A stretch of 32,949 nucleotides of DNA, from the NCBI GenBank assembly GCA_027451045.1, contig DAIDKC010000009.1, positions 1 to 32,949 of the forward strand, written 5' to 3'. This document shows, in pieces, positions 8,158-15,012 of this stretch (positions are counted from its first letter, which is position 1; each line of letters starts with the position of its first letter). The DNA is from Holophagaceae bacterium (GTDB lineage: Bacteria > Acidobacteriota > Holophagae > Holophagales > Holophagaceae). The notes beneath the pieces were generated by a model, which was not told where the DNA came from, did no database searches, and saw nothing but the letters and a program-made list of their open reading frames with translations. The position numbers were made by a program, and so were the translations under genes.

Positions 8158-8935
8158 GGTGGATGCCGCGCTTCGATTCCCGGATGAAGGCCAGCAGGTA
8201 GGCCACCTCCGGGATGGCTCCGCACTCCAGCTCGGTCCTGTGCAGGGCCTCCTCCCGCAGGAGGCCGCTGTGGAAGAGCAGACGGTGGGCTTGCTTCAGC
8301 CCCTCGATGACCTCCGGCGCGAAGCCCTTGCGCTGGAGGCCGATGGTGTTCACGCCGTAGCTCTTGGTATCCCGGGCTCCGGCGGTCTTCATGAAGGGGA
8401 GCACATCCTGGGTGGCCACGGTGAAGCCGCCCATGAAGGCGTGGTCCCCCACCCGGCAGAACTGGTGGACGGCGGAGAAGGCGCCGATGTTGCAGCCGTC
8501 CCCCACATGCACATGGCCCGCCAGCGTGGCGCAGTTGGCAAAGATGTTCCGGTCGCCCACGTGGCAGTCGTGGGCCACATGGGACCCGGTCATGAGGAAG
8601 TTGTCGTCGCCCACGGTGGTGAGGCCGCCGCCCCCCTCGGTGCCTCGATGCATGGTGCAGCCCTCGCGGATCACGTTCCGGTCGCCCACTTTCAGCCGGG
8701 TGGGGGCGCCCTTGAACTTGAGGTCCTGGGGGCCCATTCCGAGGGTGGCGTGGGGGAAGATGTCGTTGTCCCCTCCGATCTCCGTGTGGGGGCCGATGAC
8801 CACATGGCTCCGCAGCAGCGTCCGGGCGCCGATGACGGCGTTGCCCTCGATGACGCAGAAGGGACCGACGACCACGCCTTCCCCCAGGCGCGCTTCAGGG
8901 CTGACGACACTGCTCGGGTGGATCTGCGCGTTCAT
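8150..8935 (-). CDS. lpxA: UDP-N-acetylglucosamine O-acyltransferase LpxA
   Basis: The 261-residue protein catalyses the first step of lipid A synthesis, moving a 3-hydroxyacyl chain from ACP to UDP-GlcNAc. A left-handed beta-helix of hexapeptide repeats (such as IGARTL, VVIGPH, VGDRNV) fills residues 5-180. The catalytic His is His122 in SHVAHDCHVGDRN, equivalent to E. coli His125. GGFTVATQDVLPF and the helical tail QRKGF..I..L..A.R.L complete the family pattern. Length matches E. coli LpxA (262). The ATG overlaps the fabZ stop in ATGA (8932-8935). fabZ before lpxA is the usual bacterial order, but lpxD and lpxB are not in the window. Confidence 0.97.
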   Translation of the reverse strand: MNAQIHPSSVVSPEARLGEGVVVGPFCVIEGNAVIGARTLLRSHVVIGPHTEIGGDNDIFPHATLGMGPQDLKFKGAPTRLKVGDRNVIREGCTMHRGTEGGGGLTTVGDDNFLMTGSHVAHDCHVGDRNIFANCATLAGHVHVGDGCNIGAFSAVHQFCRVGDHAFMGGFTVATQDVLPFMKTAGARDTKSYGVNTIGLQRKGFAPEVIEGLKQAHRLLFHSGLLREEALHRTELECGAIPEVAYLLAFIRESKRGIHRG

Positions 8936-9402
8936 TTTCCTTCTCCCTCGGCCAGGTCCATCAGCATGGACATGAATTCCGCCTCGGCCACCTTCTGGCC
9001 ATCCACGAAGGCCTCGCCCCGCATCTTGCAGACCCGGCCCTTGAGCTGCACCACCTTGACCTCCATCACGAGCTGGTCGCCTGGAAGCACCGGCTTCCTG
9101 AATTTCGCTCCGTCAATGCCCATGAAGTAGATCACCTTCCGGTGGCGGTCCTCGATGTCCTGCAGCAGGAGGCACCCGCCGGTCTGGGCCATGGCCTCCA
9201 GGATGTACACGCCGGGGAACACGGGGCGGTTGGGGAAGTGCCCCTGGAAGACCTGCTCGCTGTAGCTGATGTTCCTCAGGCCGCGGATCCACTGTCCCGG
9301 CTCGAAATCCAGGATGCGGTCCACCAGCAGGATGGGATAACGGTGGGGCAGGAGATCGAGGATCCCCTGGAGGTCAATGGTTCGCGGCTCGCGCTCGGAC
9401 AT
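8932..9402 (-). CDS. fabZ: 3-hydroxyacyl-ACP dehydratase FabZ
   Basis: The product is 156 residues from ATG 9402, preceded by GGAG with six bases of spacing; a TTG at 9414 would add four residues and is less likely. FabZ dehydrates 3-hydroxyacyl-ACP in fatty acid elongation and competes with LpxA for 3-hydroxyacyl-ACP. The hot-dog fold active site is clear in GHFPNRPVFPGVYILEAMAQ, with its catalytic His and Glu. LLPHRYPILLVDRI near the N-terminus is characteristic. The gene follows the HD-GYP gene by 40 bases and overlaps lpxA by four, so the run is probably one transcript. Confidence 0.97.
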   Translation of the reverse strand: MSEREPRTIDLQGILDLLPHRYPILLVDRILDFEPGQWIRGLRNISYSEQVFQGHFPNRPVFPGVYILEAMAQTGGCLLLQDIEDRHRKVIYFMGIDGAKFRKPVLPGDQLVMEVKVVQLKGRVCKMRGEAFVDGQKVAEAEFMSMLMDLAEGEGK

Positions 9403-9442
9403 GCGGCACTCCAAGCCTCCAGACTAACGGAGGGGCGGAGGC

Positions 9443-11167
9443 TCAGGAAGGCCGGACCGTCCGCTCGAAGACCCGGGCCTCGATGAAAAGATCCAGCAGG
9501 GCGCGGTCCAGGGCGCCGTCCCGGGCCTCCTCTTCCAGGATGGCCAGGCTCCGTTCCAGGGGGACGGCGCCCTTGTAGGGCCGGTCCTGGGCCGTCAGGG
9601 CGTCGAACACGTCGGAGATGGCCATGGCCCGGCTCTGGACGGGGATGTCCGGCCCGGCCAGGCGGCGGGGGTAGCCCCTGCCCGTCAACCGCTCGTGATG
9701 GGCATAGGCGATGTCCGGGATGGCGGAGAGATCCTTCGTCCAGGGGATGCGTTCCAGGAACCGGAAGGTGTGGGTGACATGGCTCTCGATCTCCAGCCGC
9801 TCGGCCTCGGAGAGGCTGCCCCGCCGGATCCGGAGGCAGGCCAGGTCATCCGCCGAGACCACCTCCTGCCGTGCTCCGGTCCAGTGGGTGAAATGGAGGT
9901 GCTCGAGGAGCCCGAGGCCGTCGGCCACCTCCTGGGCGAGTACCGTGGGCTCGTTGCTCTGGCGCACCAGGTGGATGAGGCGCTCCGCCTCGTCCTTCCG
10001 GTCCCGGATCAGCCCATCCCAGCGGACCGGATCGAACGGGTCGCCTTGCCTCCAGGCCCGGGCCAGCAGGTCCAGGGCCTCCTCCAGCTCCCGCTGCCGA
10101 AGGCGCTGGAGGATCAGCTCGAGCTGGTGGGGCTCCAGCTTCTTGGCTTTCACCAGCACCTGCTCGCGGACCCCCACCTTCCCGAAATCGTGCAGGAGGC
10201 TGGCGTACCGAAGCTCCCGAAGCTGGCGGTCCGTGAAGCGGAGGGACCCGTAGGGGCCATTGGGCGTGCGGTTCACGGCCTCGGCCAGCCCGGTGGTGAG
10301 GTCGGCCACGCGGCCCGAATGGCCGCTGGTGACGGGATCCCGCGCCTCGATGGCGGTGACGGAGGCGTTCACGAACCCCTCGAAGAGGCGCTCGATCTCG
10401 CCCCGCAGGTTGGCGTTCTTCACCGCCACCCCCGCCTGCCCTGCCAGGCTCTGGGCCAACGCCGCGTGGACGGTGAGGAAGGGGACTACCCGCACCGCCC
10501 CCTCCTCCTCCTCCAGCCGGTTGATGAGGGCCAGGGCCCCGAGGATGGCCCCTTCCGTGTCCACCATGGGCACCACGAGCATGGACTGGGTGCGGTAGCC
10601 CGTCTGGAGGTCGAAGGCCCGGTTGAACTCGTAGGGCACATCCGGCGGGAGCTGGTACACGTCCTCCACGTTCACCAGCTCCCCGGTGGCAGCCACATAG
10701 CCCGCCAGGGCCTTGGGCGTGAGGGGCATGCGGAAGCGCTCGGAAGGCCAGTCCACCCGGGCGTTCTGGGTATGCGCGAAAAGCAGCTCGCGCCCCTCCC
10801 CCTCTCCCACCACCAGGTAGATGGAACCCGCCTCGGCGGAGAGGAGCTCCCGGGCCGACGTGAGGATCAGGTCCAGCAGGCGGTCCAGGTTCTGCTCGGA
10901 GGCCAGGGCCTGCCCCACGCGGTTCAGCCGCTCCATGTCGCGCTGGTCCTTCAGGCGTTCCCAGCCGGCCTTCACCAGGGCCAGGGCGGCCGCCTCGCCA
11001 GGCCAGACCGCGCATTCGGCCAGGTGGCCCGGCCCGGGCGCGCCGAGGGCGACATCGGCCGGGCCTTCGTCCTTCCAGACCAGGGCCAGCCCGATCTCCG
11101 CGCCAAGGCAGGAATGGAGGGTGCTACGGTGCTCGGGGGGGACCGCGACCGTGAACCGCAGAGGCAA
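9443..11167 (-). CDS. GAF domain / HD-GYP phosphodiesterase with large insertion
   Basis: I start this at TTG 11167 (574 aa), preceded by GGAG with six bases of spacing; a longer reading would run into the divergent methyltransferase gene. The N-terminal 80 residues are unassigned. A GAF domain spans about 85-255 (LDRLLDLILTSARELLSAEAGS; YRTQSMLVVPMVD), followed by an HD-GYP domain from about 265. Metal and signature residues are His283, HDFGK (326-330), His463, HHE (490-492), RGYP (497-500) and Asp519. HD-GYP proteins hydrolyse cyclic di-GMP, and the full set of ligands suggests activity. About 105 residues (345-449), mostly helical in character, lie between HDFGK and the next metal His, where family members usually have a short linker. 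The gene heads the fabZ-lpxA-era run. Confidence 0.88.
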   Translation of the reverse strand: MPLRFTVAVPPEHRSTLHSCLGAEIGLALVWKDEGPADVALGAPGPGHLAECAVWPGEAAALALVKAGWERLKDQRDMERLNRVGQALASEQNLDRLLDLILTSARELLSAEAGSIYLVVGEGEGRELLFAHTQNARVDWPSERFRMPLTPKALAGYVAATGELVNVEDVYQLPPDVPYEFNRAFDLQTGYRTQSMLVVPMVDTEGAILGALALINRLEEEEGAVRVVPFLTVHAALAQSLAGQAGVAVKNANLRGEIERLFEGFVNASVTAIEARDPVTSGHSGRVADLTTGLAEAVNRTPNGPYGSLRFTDRQLRELRYASLLHDFGKVGVREQVLVKAKKLEPHQLELILQRLRQRELEEALDLLARAWRQGDPFDPVRWDGLIRDRKDEAERLIHLVRQSNEPTVLAQEVADGLGLLEHLHFTHWTGARQEVVSADDLACLRIRRGSLSEAERLEIESHVTHTFRFLERIPWTKDLSAIPDIAYAHHERLTGRGYPRRLAGPDIPVQSRAMAISDVFDALTAQDRPYKGAVPLERSLAILEEEARDGALDRALLDLFIEARVFERTVRPS

Positions 11168-11197
11168 CGCCAGCTCCAGGAGTAGGACAGCGCCGCC

Positions 11198-11203
11198 AGC
11201 ATA
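11198..11203 (-). promoter_or_regulatory. Candidate -10 box for the GAF-HD-GYP gene
   Basis: Read on the minus strand this is TATGCT. Transcription would begin near 11191, giving a leader of about 24 bases that contains GGAG before TTG 11167. This supports the short start of the HD-GYP gene. It lies in the 76-base gap between two divergent genes. I see no clear -35 and no distinct promoter for the plus-strand methyltransferase. Confidence 0.3.
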
Positions 11204-11243
11204 CCGGAATTCCAGGCACCCGTCCGAGCGCTGGACCGGCCCC

Positions 11244-12407
11244 GTGGAGCGCCTGGCCTGGGGGGGGCTCGGCCTCGCCCATGCCGACGACGGGCGGCTC
11301 CTGCTATTGGAGTCCCCGCTGGCCCTGTTCCCGGGCGAGACCGTCGAGGCCGAGGTCCACTGGAAGGCCCGCCACGGGGAGGGCCGCATCCTCCGCTGGA
11401 TCGGGAAGGACGGGCGGCGCGCCCCCGCGGACTGCCCGGTGGCGGGACGCTGCGGCGGATGCGAGCTGTGGGAAGCGGGTTCCTGTGCCCCCGAACTGAA
11501 GCGCCAGATGGTGGCCGATCTCTTCCACCGCCAGCTCGGGGAGGTGGCCTGGAACTGGCATCCGGCCCCCCCGGAAGCCCGCCGCCACCGCATCCAGCTC
11601 CACTGGGACGGTGCAGCCCTGGGCTACCACCAGCGGAACAGCCACGTCCTGGTTCCCGTCTCCGCCTGCCCGGCGGCGGCGGCTCCCCTGTCCGAGGCCC
11701 TGCCCCGCCTCCAGGACGCCCTGTCCGGGGGCGCGCTCCCGGCCCGCCCCCAGCGCTGGGAACTGGCCACGGGTACGCCCGCCGGGGAGGTCACCGCCAC
11801 GGACGAGCGGGGCCGGACCTGGCGTCTGGCGCCCGACGGCTGGTCCCGCGACGAAGCCCCCATTGTGCAGCAGCTGCCTGGAGGGACGCTCCGGCACGGG
11901 CCGGGTGCCTTCTTCCAGGTCAGCCCCGCCTGGGCCTCCCGGGCCTTCGGCTCCCTGCTGGAGACCTGGGAGGTCCGGGGCGCGACCCTCTACGACCTCT
12001 ACGGAGGCGTGGGCTTCTTCTCGGCCCTGCTGGGGCGCCGTTTCGCGGAACGCGTACTCGTCGAGTCGGGCGAGGCGGCGGTGGGCTGGGCCCGGCTCAA
12101 CCTCGAGGCCCTGGGCCTGCCCGCCCAGTGCCATGCGGCCGACGTGGCGGACTGGGTTCCGGAGGCTCTGGGGCACAGCGATGACCTGATCCTCCTGGAT
12201 CCGCCCCGGGCGGGACTCCCGCCGGACCTCTGCCGGAAGCTGCAGGGCGCAGGGGCCGGCGCGATGGTGCTCGTGGGGTGCGACGGAGCGGCCTTCTGCC
12301 GGGACCTGAAGCGCCTCGAGCCCGCCTGGAAGCTCAAGGCCCTGTCGGCCCTGGACCTGTTCCCGCTGACCCACCACGTGGAATGCGTGGCGCTGCTCGC
12401 GCGGTAG
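11244..12407 (+). CDS. TrmA/RlmD-family RNA (uracil-5-)-methyltransferase
   Basis: The 387-residue SAM enzyme methylates C5 of uridine in tRNA or rRNA. A TRAM-like N-terminal segment (about 2-52) precedes iron-sulfur cysteines Cys64, Cys70 and Cys73 (spacing C-x5-C-x2-C), with Cys142 as a likely fourth ligand as in RlmD. The SAM motif is LYDLYGGVGFF (249-259). DPPRAG (319-324), the nucleophile Cys346 in LVGCDGAAF, and Glu380 in FPLTHHVE complete the catalytic set. The 4Fe-4S pattern favours the RlmC/RlmD branch over TrmA, but the target base cannot be fixed from sequence alone. The start is GTG 11244, the only in-frame start codon close to the TRAM segment; no good ribosome binding site precedes it. 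It ends six bases from the convergent ogt stop. Confidence 0.9.
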   Translation: MERLAWGGLGLAHADDGRLLLLESPLALFPGETVEAEVHWKARHGEGRILRWIGKDGRRAPADCPVAGRCGGCELWEAGSCAPELKRQMVADLFHRQLGEVAWNWHPAPPEARRHRIQLHWDGAALGYHQRNSHVLVPVSACPAAAAPLSEALPRLQDALSGGALPARPQRWELATGTPAGEVTATDERGRTWRLAPDGWSRDEAPIVQQLPGGTLRHGPGAFFQVSPAWASRAFGSLLETWEVRGATLYDLYGGVGFFSALLGRRFAERVLVESGEAAVGWARLNLEALGLPAQCHAADVADWVPEALGHSDDLILLDPPRAGLPPDLCRKLQGAGAGAMVLVGCDGAAFCRDLKRLEPAWKLKALSALDLFPLTHHVECVALLAR

Positions 12408-12413
12408 GGACGC

Positions 12414-12926
12414 TCAGGCCCATTCCAGCGGCAGGGTCGGCTGGGGCGGTCCCGGCGGGAGCTGGCCCTCGAGGCGGAGCAGGTATTCCTTCATGTCCAG
12501 CCCCCCCGCATAGCCCACGAGGGATCCATCGGAACCGATGACCCGGTGACAGGGGATGAGGATGGCGATGGGGTTGGCCCCATTGGCGCGGGCCGCAGCC
12601 CGGATGCACTTCTCGTCCCCCAGGCGGCGGGCCAGATCCAGGTAGGTGATGGCCTGGCCGTAGGGGATGCGCCCCAGTTCCTTCCACACCCGTTGCTGGA
12701 AGTCCGTGCCCTCGGGTGCCATCGGGATGTTGAAGTCCCGCAGGTTCCCCGCGAAGTAGGCCTCCATCTGCCTCCGGAGGTAAGGCAGGGACCGCGGCTC
12801 CGGGCCCCCGGCAGGCCGGGGCGGGGGCCCGGAGATGCGGGTGAATCGGACCAGGCGACCTGCCATGTCGAATTCGGCCCCCAGGGGCCCGAGGGGCGAC
12901 GGCAGCAGGTGGAGGGAACCGGCCAT
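12414..12926 (-). CDS. ogt: Methylated-DNA-[protein]-cysteine S-methyltransferase (Ogt type)
   Basis: This 170-residue suicide repair protein moves alkyl groups from O6-alkylguanine in DNA to its own Cys. The acceptor is Cys126 in IPCHRVIG. RVWKELGRIPYGQAITYLDLARRLG is the helix-turn-helix with its Tyr, CIRAAARANGANP holds the arginine-finger position, and LVGYAGGLDMKEYLLRLE is the usual C-terminal element. ATG 12926 begins with the expected family N-terminus (LHLLPSPLGPLGAEF). ATG 12971 and TTG 12983 would give N-termini without family similarity and would overlap the gene upstream. It follows the Cys-less paralogue by 25 bases on the same strand. Confidence 0.93.
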   Translation of the reverse strand: MAGSLHLLPSPLGPLGAEFDMAGRLVRFTRISGPPPRPAGGPEPRSLPYLRRQMEAYFAGNLRDFNIPMAPEGTDFQQRVWKELGRIPYGQAITYLDLARRLGDEKCIRAAARANGANPIAILIPCHRVIGSDGSLVGYAGGLDMKEYLLRLEGQLPPGPPQPTLPLEWA

Positions 12927-12951
12927 GGCCCCCAGGATGCCAGAGTTTCCG

Positions 12952-13428
12952 TCAGGGCAGCTTCCAGCCATGGCCCGCTTCAAGGGCCCTCAGGGCCGCG
13001 GCCACGGGGCCTTCACCCTCCCTCGGCACCCGGTGGGCCGGGATCAGGACCGCGATGGGGTTCGCGGCACAGATGGCCGCCGCGGCCTCCGGCTCCATGC
13101 GCATCCGGGCCGCGAAAGCCCCCATCGGCTCGACCTTCCCGTAGGGAATGGCCAGGAGTGCGTCCCAGACCCGGAGTTCCGCCAGGGTCCCCTGGGGATC
13201 GAGCGGGACCGTGAAGGTCCGGAGTCGGCCCGCGAGGTAGGCCTCCAGCTGGAGGTCCAGGAAGCGCTTGGCCTCCCGCTGCTCCTTGGGCGGCAGGGGG
13301 CTGGTCTTCCGGGGATCGAGTCCCTCCAGGGCGAGCTCGTGCAGCCTCCCCCGGCCGTCGAAGGCCGCCCTCAGGGGCCCCAGGGGCGAGGCCAGTTCGT
13401 AGTGCCAGAGGTGCATGGGGCCCATCAT
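12952..13428 (-). CDS. Ogt paralogue lacking the acceptor cysteine (alkyltransferase-like)
   Basis: This 158-residue protein aligns with the Ogt protein encoded just downstream: LASPLGPLRAAFDGRGRL, LQLEAYLAGRLRTFTVPLDPQGT, RVWDALLAIPYGK and NPIAVLIPAHRV. The acceptor Cys is Ala131 (codon GCC). The arginine-finger position carries Glu, the helix-turn-helix Tyr is lost (EPMGAF where Ogt has AITYLD), and the GYAGG element is missing. Known alkyltransferase-like proteins have Trp, Ser or Ala at the Cys position, bind alkylguanine and attract nucleotide excision repair. They keep the DNA-binding Arg and Tyr, so this protein is further diverged. It may be a partner or regulator of Ogt, or bind something else. 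The frame is intact and there is no sign of decay. It is divergent from mqnA. Confidence 0.82.
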   Translation of the reverse strand: MMGPMHLWHYELASPLGPLRAAFDGRGRLHELALEGLDPRKTSPLPPKEQREAKRFLDLQLEAYLAGRLRTFTVPLDPQGTLAELRVWDALLAIPYGKVEPMGAFAARMRMEPEAAAAICAANPIAVLIPAHRVPREGEGPVAAALRALEAGHGWKLP

Positions 13429-13463
13429 GGCAGGATGCGTCCCGGCGGAGGGGATGGGAGCGC

Positions 13464-13469
13464 TAGACT
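13464..13469 (+). promoter_or_regulatory. Candidate -10 box of a leaderless promoter for mqnA
   Basis: TAGACT is followed by six bases (TGGACC) and the mqnA ATG at 13476. Purine-rich GGAGGGGATGGGAG lies too far upstream (13446-13459) to serve as a normal ribosome binding site. The box and its spacing are the same as at the carbonic anhydrase gene. Confidence 0.4.
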
Positions 13470-13475
13470 TGGACC

Positions 13476-14285
13476 ATGGCCGACCGATCCTTCCGCCTCT
13501 CCATTATTGACTACCTGAACGCCGCTCCCCTCAACCACGGCTTCAAACATGGGCTCGGCTGGGAATATTTCCACCTCAAATTCCACTACCCCTCCGTCTG
13601 TGCCGACCGCCTGCGGACCGGGGAGGTGGACGCCGGGATCGTCAGTTCCATCGAGTACCTCCGCATTCCCGGGCTCCGCATCGTGCCCGGCCTCTGCATC
13701 GCCTCCCCCAAGCGGGTGCGGAGCGTCCTGATCCTTTCCAAGGTACCGCCGGAGCAGATCCGCTCCCTGGCCCTGGACACCTCGAGCCGCACCAGCGTGG
13801 TGCTGGGACAGATCCTGCTCCGGGAGCGCTACGGGGTGAGCCCCGAGATTGCCGACATGGGACCGGACCTGCCCGCCATGCTCGAACAGCACGACGCGGC
13901 CCTGATGATCGGGGACTCCGCCATGCGGGCGCCCAAGCAGGGCCTGTTCGTGCTGGACCTCGCCGAGGAGTGGCATGCCTGGACCGGCCTGCCCTTCGTC
14001 TTCGCCCTCTGGCTGGTCCGCGAGGACGCCCCCGATCTGCCGGTCCCCGGCGGCGTGGCACCCTTCTTCCACAAGAGCCTGGAGCTGGGCCAGAGCCAGC
14101 TTTCCGCCATCGTCGAGGAAGCCCGCCGCAGCATCGGATGGACCAAGCTGGAGCTCACCGAGTACCTCACCGAGAACATCAGCTACACCCTGGGCGAGGC
14201 CGAGCAGAAGAGCCTGGCCCTCTTCTACGAGAAGGCCGTGCGCCACGGCTTCGCCCCGGAGGCGAAGCCCCTGCGCTTCCTGTAG
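13476..14285 (+). CDS. mqnA: Chorismate dehydratase MqnA (futalosine menaquinone pathway)
   Basis: The 269-residue protein belongs to the MqnA/MqnD periplasmic-binding-like fold. MqnA converts chorismate to 3-enolpyruvylbenzoate, the entry to the futalosine route to menaquinone. Family marks are IIDYLNAAPLNHGF near the N-terminus, RTGEVDAGIVSSIEYLR, DTSSRTSVVLGQILL, and ALMIGDSAMRA. YLNA.PL together with the SSxEY and S(R/T)TS elements points to MqnA rather than MqnD. No other mqn gene is in the window. The start lacks a ribosome binding site and may be leaderless. Its stop is separated by one base from the stop of the convergent LytTR regulator gene. Confidence 0.92.
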   Translation: MADRSFRLSIIDYLNAAPLNHGFKHGLGWEYFHLKFHYPSVCADRLRTGEVDAGIVSSIEYLRIPGLRIVPGLCIASPKRVRSVLILSKVPPEQIRSLALDTSSRTSVVLGQILLRERYGVSPEIADMGPDLPAMLEQHDAALMIGDSAMRAPKQGLFVLDLAEEWHAWTGLPFVFALWLVREDAPDLPVPGGVAPFFHKSLELGQSQLSAIVEEARRSIGWTKLELTEYLTENISYTLGEAEQKSLALFYEKAVRHGFAPEAKPLRFL

Positions 14286-14286
14286 C

Positions 14287-15012
14287 TCAACCCAGGCCCA
14301 GGCGCTGCTTGAGGAGCGGCGCGGCCCCCCGGCTGACCTCCACCTCCTGGTCCCCGGCCAGGCGGACGCGCAGGCGGCCGTACTCCCCCGGACGGACTCC
14401 GACCACCGCCTCGGGACGCAGGAGCAGATGGCGGTGCCCCCGCACCAGGCCATGCCCCGCCAGCGCCTCCTCCGCCTCCGCCAACGTGCGCCAGAGGGTC
14501 CGGAAGCGGCCGCCGGCATGGGCCCAGACGGTCTCGTCCTCGTAGGTGAAGTGGGAGGTCCGGGCGAGGTCCAGGAAGAGGAGACCAGCCTGGACCTTCA
14601 CCGCATAGCGGAAGGGCCCCGGTGGGCGCCCGGGCTGCGCTGGCTCCGGCAGGGGGCGAGCCCGCAGGCGCTCCAGGGTGCGGGCCAGCCGCTCCGCGGT
14701 GGCGGGCTTGAGGAGGTAGTCCACCACGCCATGCTCGAAGGCCCGGAGGGCGTGCTCCGAATAGGCCGTCACCAGCACCACAGGAAGGCCTCGGGGCACC
14801 TCTGCGGCCAGGTCCAGCCCCGTGAGCCCCGGCATCTGGATGTCCAGGAAGAGGGCGTCCGCCTTGCCGCCGGCAGCCAGCCACTCCAGGACCGCGGGGC
14901 CATCCCCCAGCGCGGCGGCCACCTCGCAGCCCTGCTCCTGGAGGAGGCGGACGAGGCGCCGCAGGTTGTAGGGCTCGTCCTCGGCCACCAGGACCCTGAG
15001 GGGGGCCGTCAT
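14287..15012 (-). CDS. LytTR-family response regulator
   Basis: The 241-residue protein has a receiver domain (about 5-118) with acidic pocket Glu11-Asp12, phosphoacceptor Asp57 in LFLDIQMPG, Thr82 (VLVTAYSEH) and Lys102 (YLLKPA). A LytTR DNA-binding domain follows (about 135-241: SHFTYEDETVWAHAGGRFRTLWRTLAEAEEAL; GLVRGHRHLLLRPEAVVGVRPGEYGRLRVRLAG). It acts downstream of the LytS-type kinase, whose stop overlaps its ATG as ATGA (15009-15012). Regulators of this class bind paired repeats at promoters. I could not identify such a site with confidence, though the nearby Spy-like gene is an obvious candidate target. Confidence 0.93.
   Translation of the reverse strand: MTAPLRVLVAEDEPYNLRRLVRLLQEQGCEVAAALGDGPAVLEWLAAGGKADALFLDIQMPGLTGLDLAAEVPRGLPVVLVTAYSEHALRAFEHGVVDYLLKPATAERLARTLERLRARPLPEPAQPGRPPGPFRYAVKVQAGLLFLDLARTSHFTYEDETVWAHAGGRFRTLWRTLAEAEEALAGHGLVRGHRHLLLRPEAVVGVRPGEYGRLRVRLAGDQEVEVSRGAAPLLKQRLGLG

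Noticed and set aside
11168-11593. N-terminal extension of the GAF-HD-GYP gene
   Set aside because: It would overlap the TRAM and iron-sulfur part of the divergent methyltransferase gene. Its residues are Arg/Ser/Pro-rich without family likeness.
12952-13428. Cys-less Ogt paralogue as a pseudogene
   Set aside because: The full-length frame, conserved N-terminal domain and intact IPYGK and NPIAVLIP segments argue for a maintained protein.
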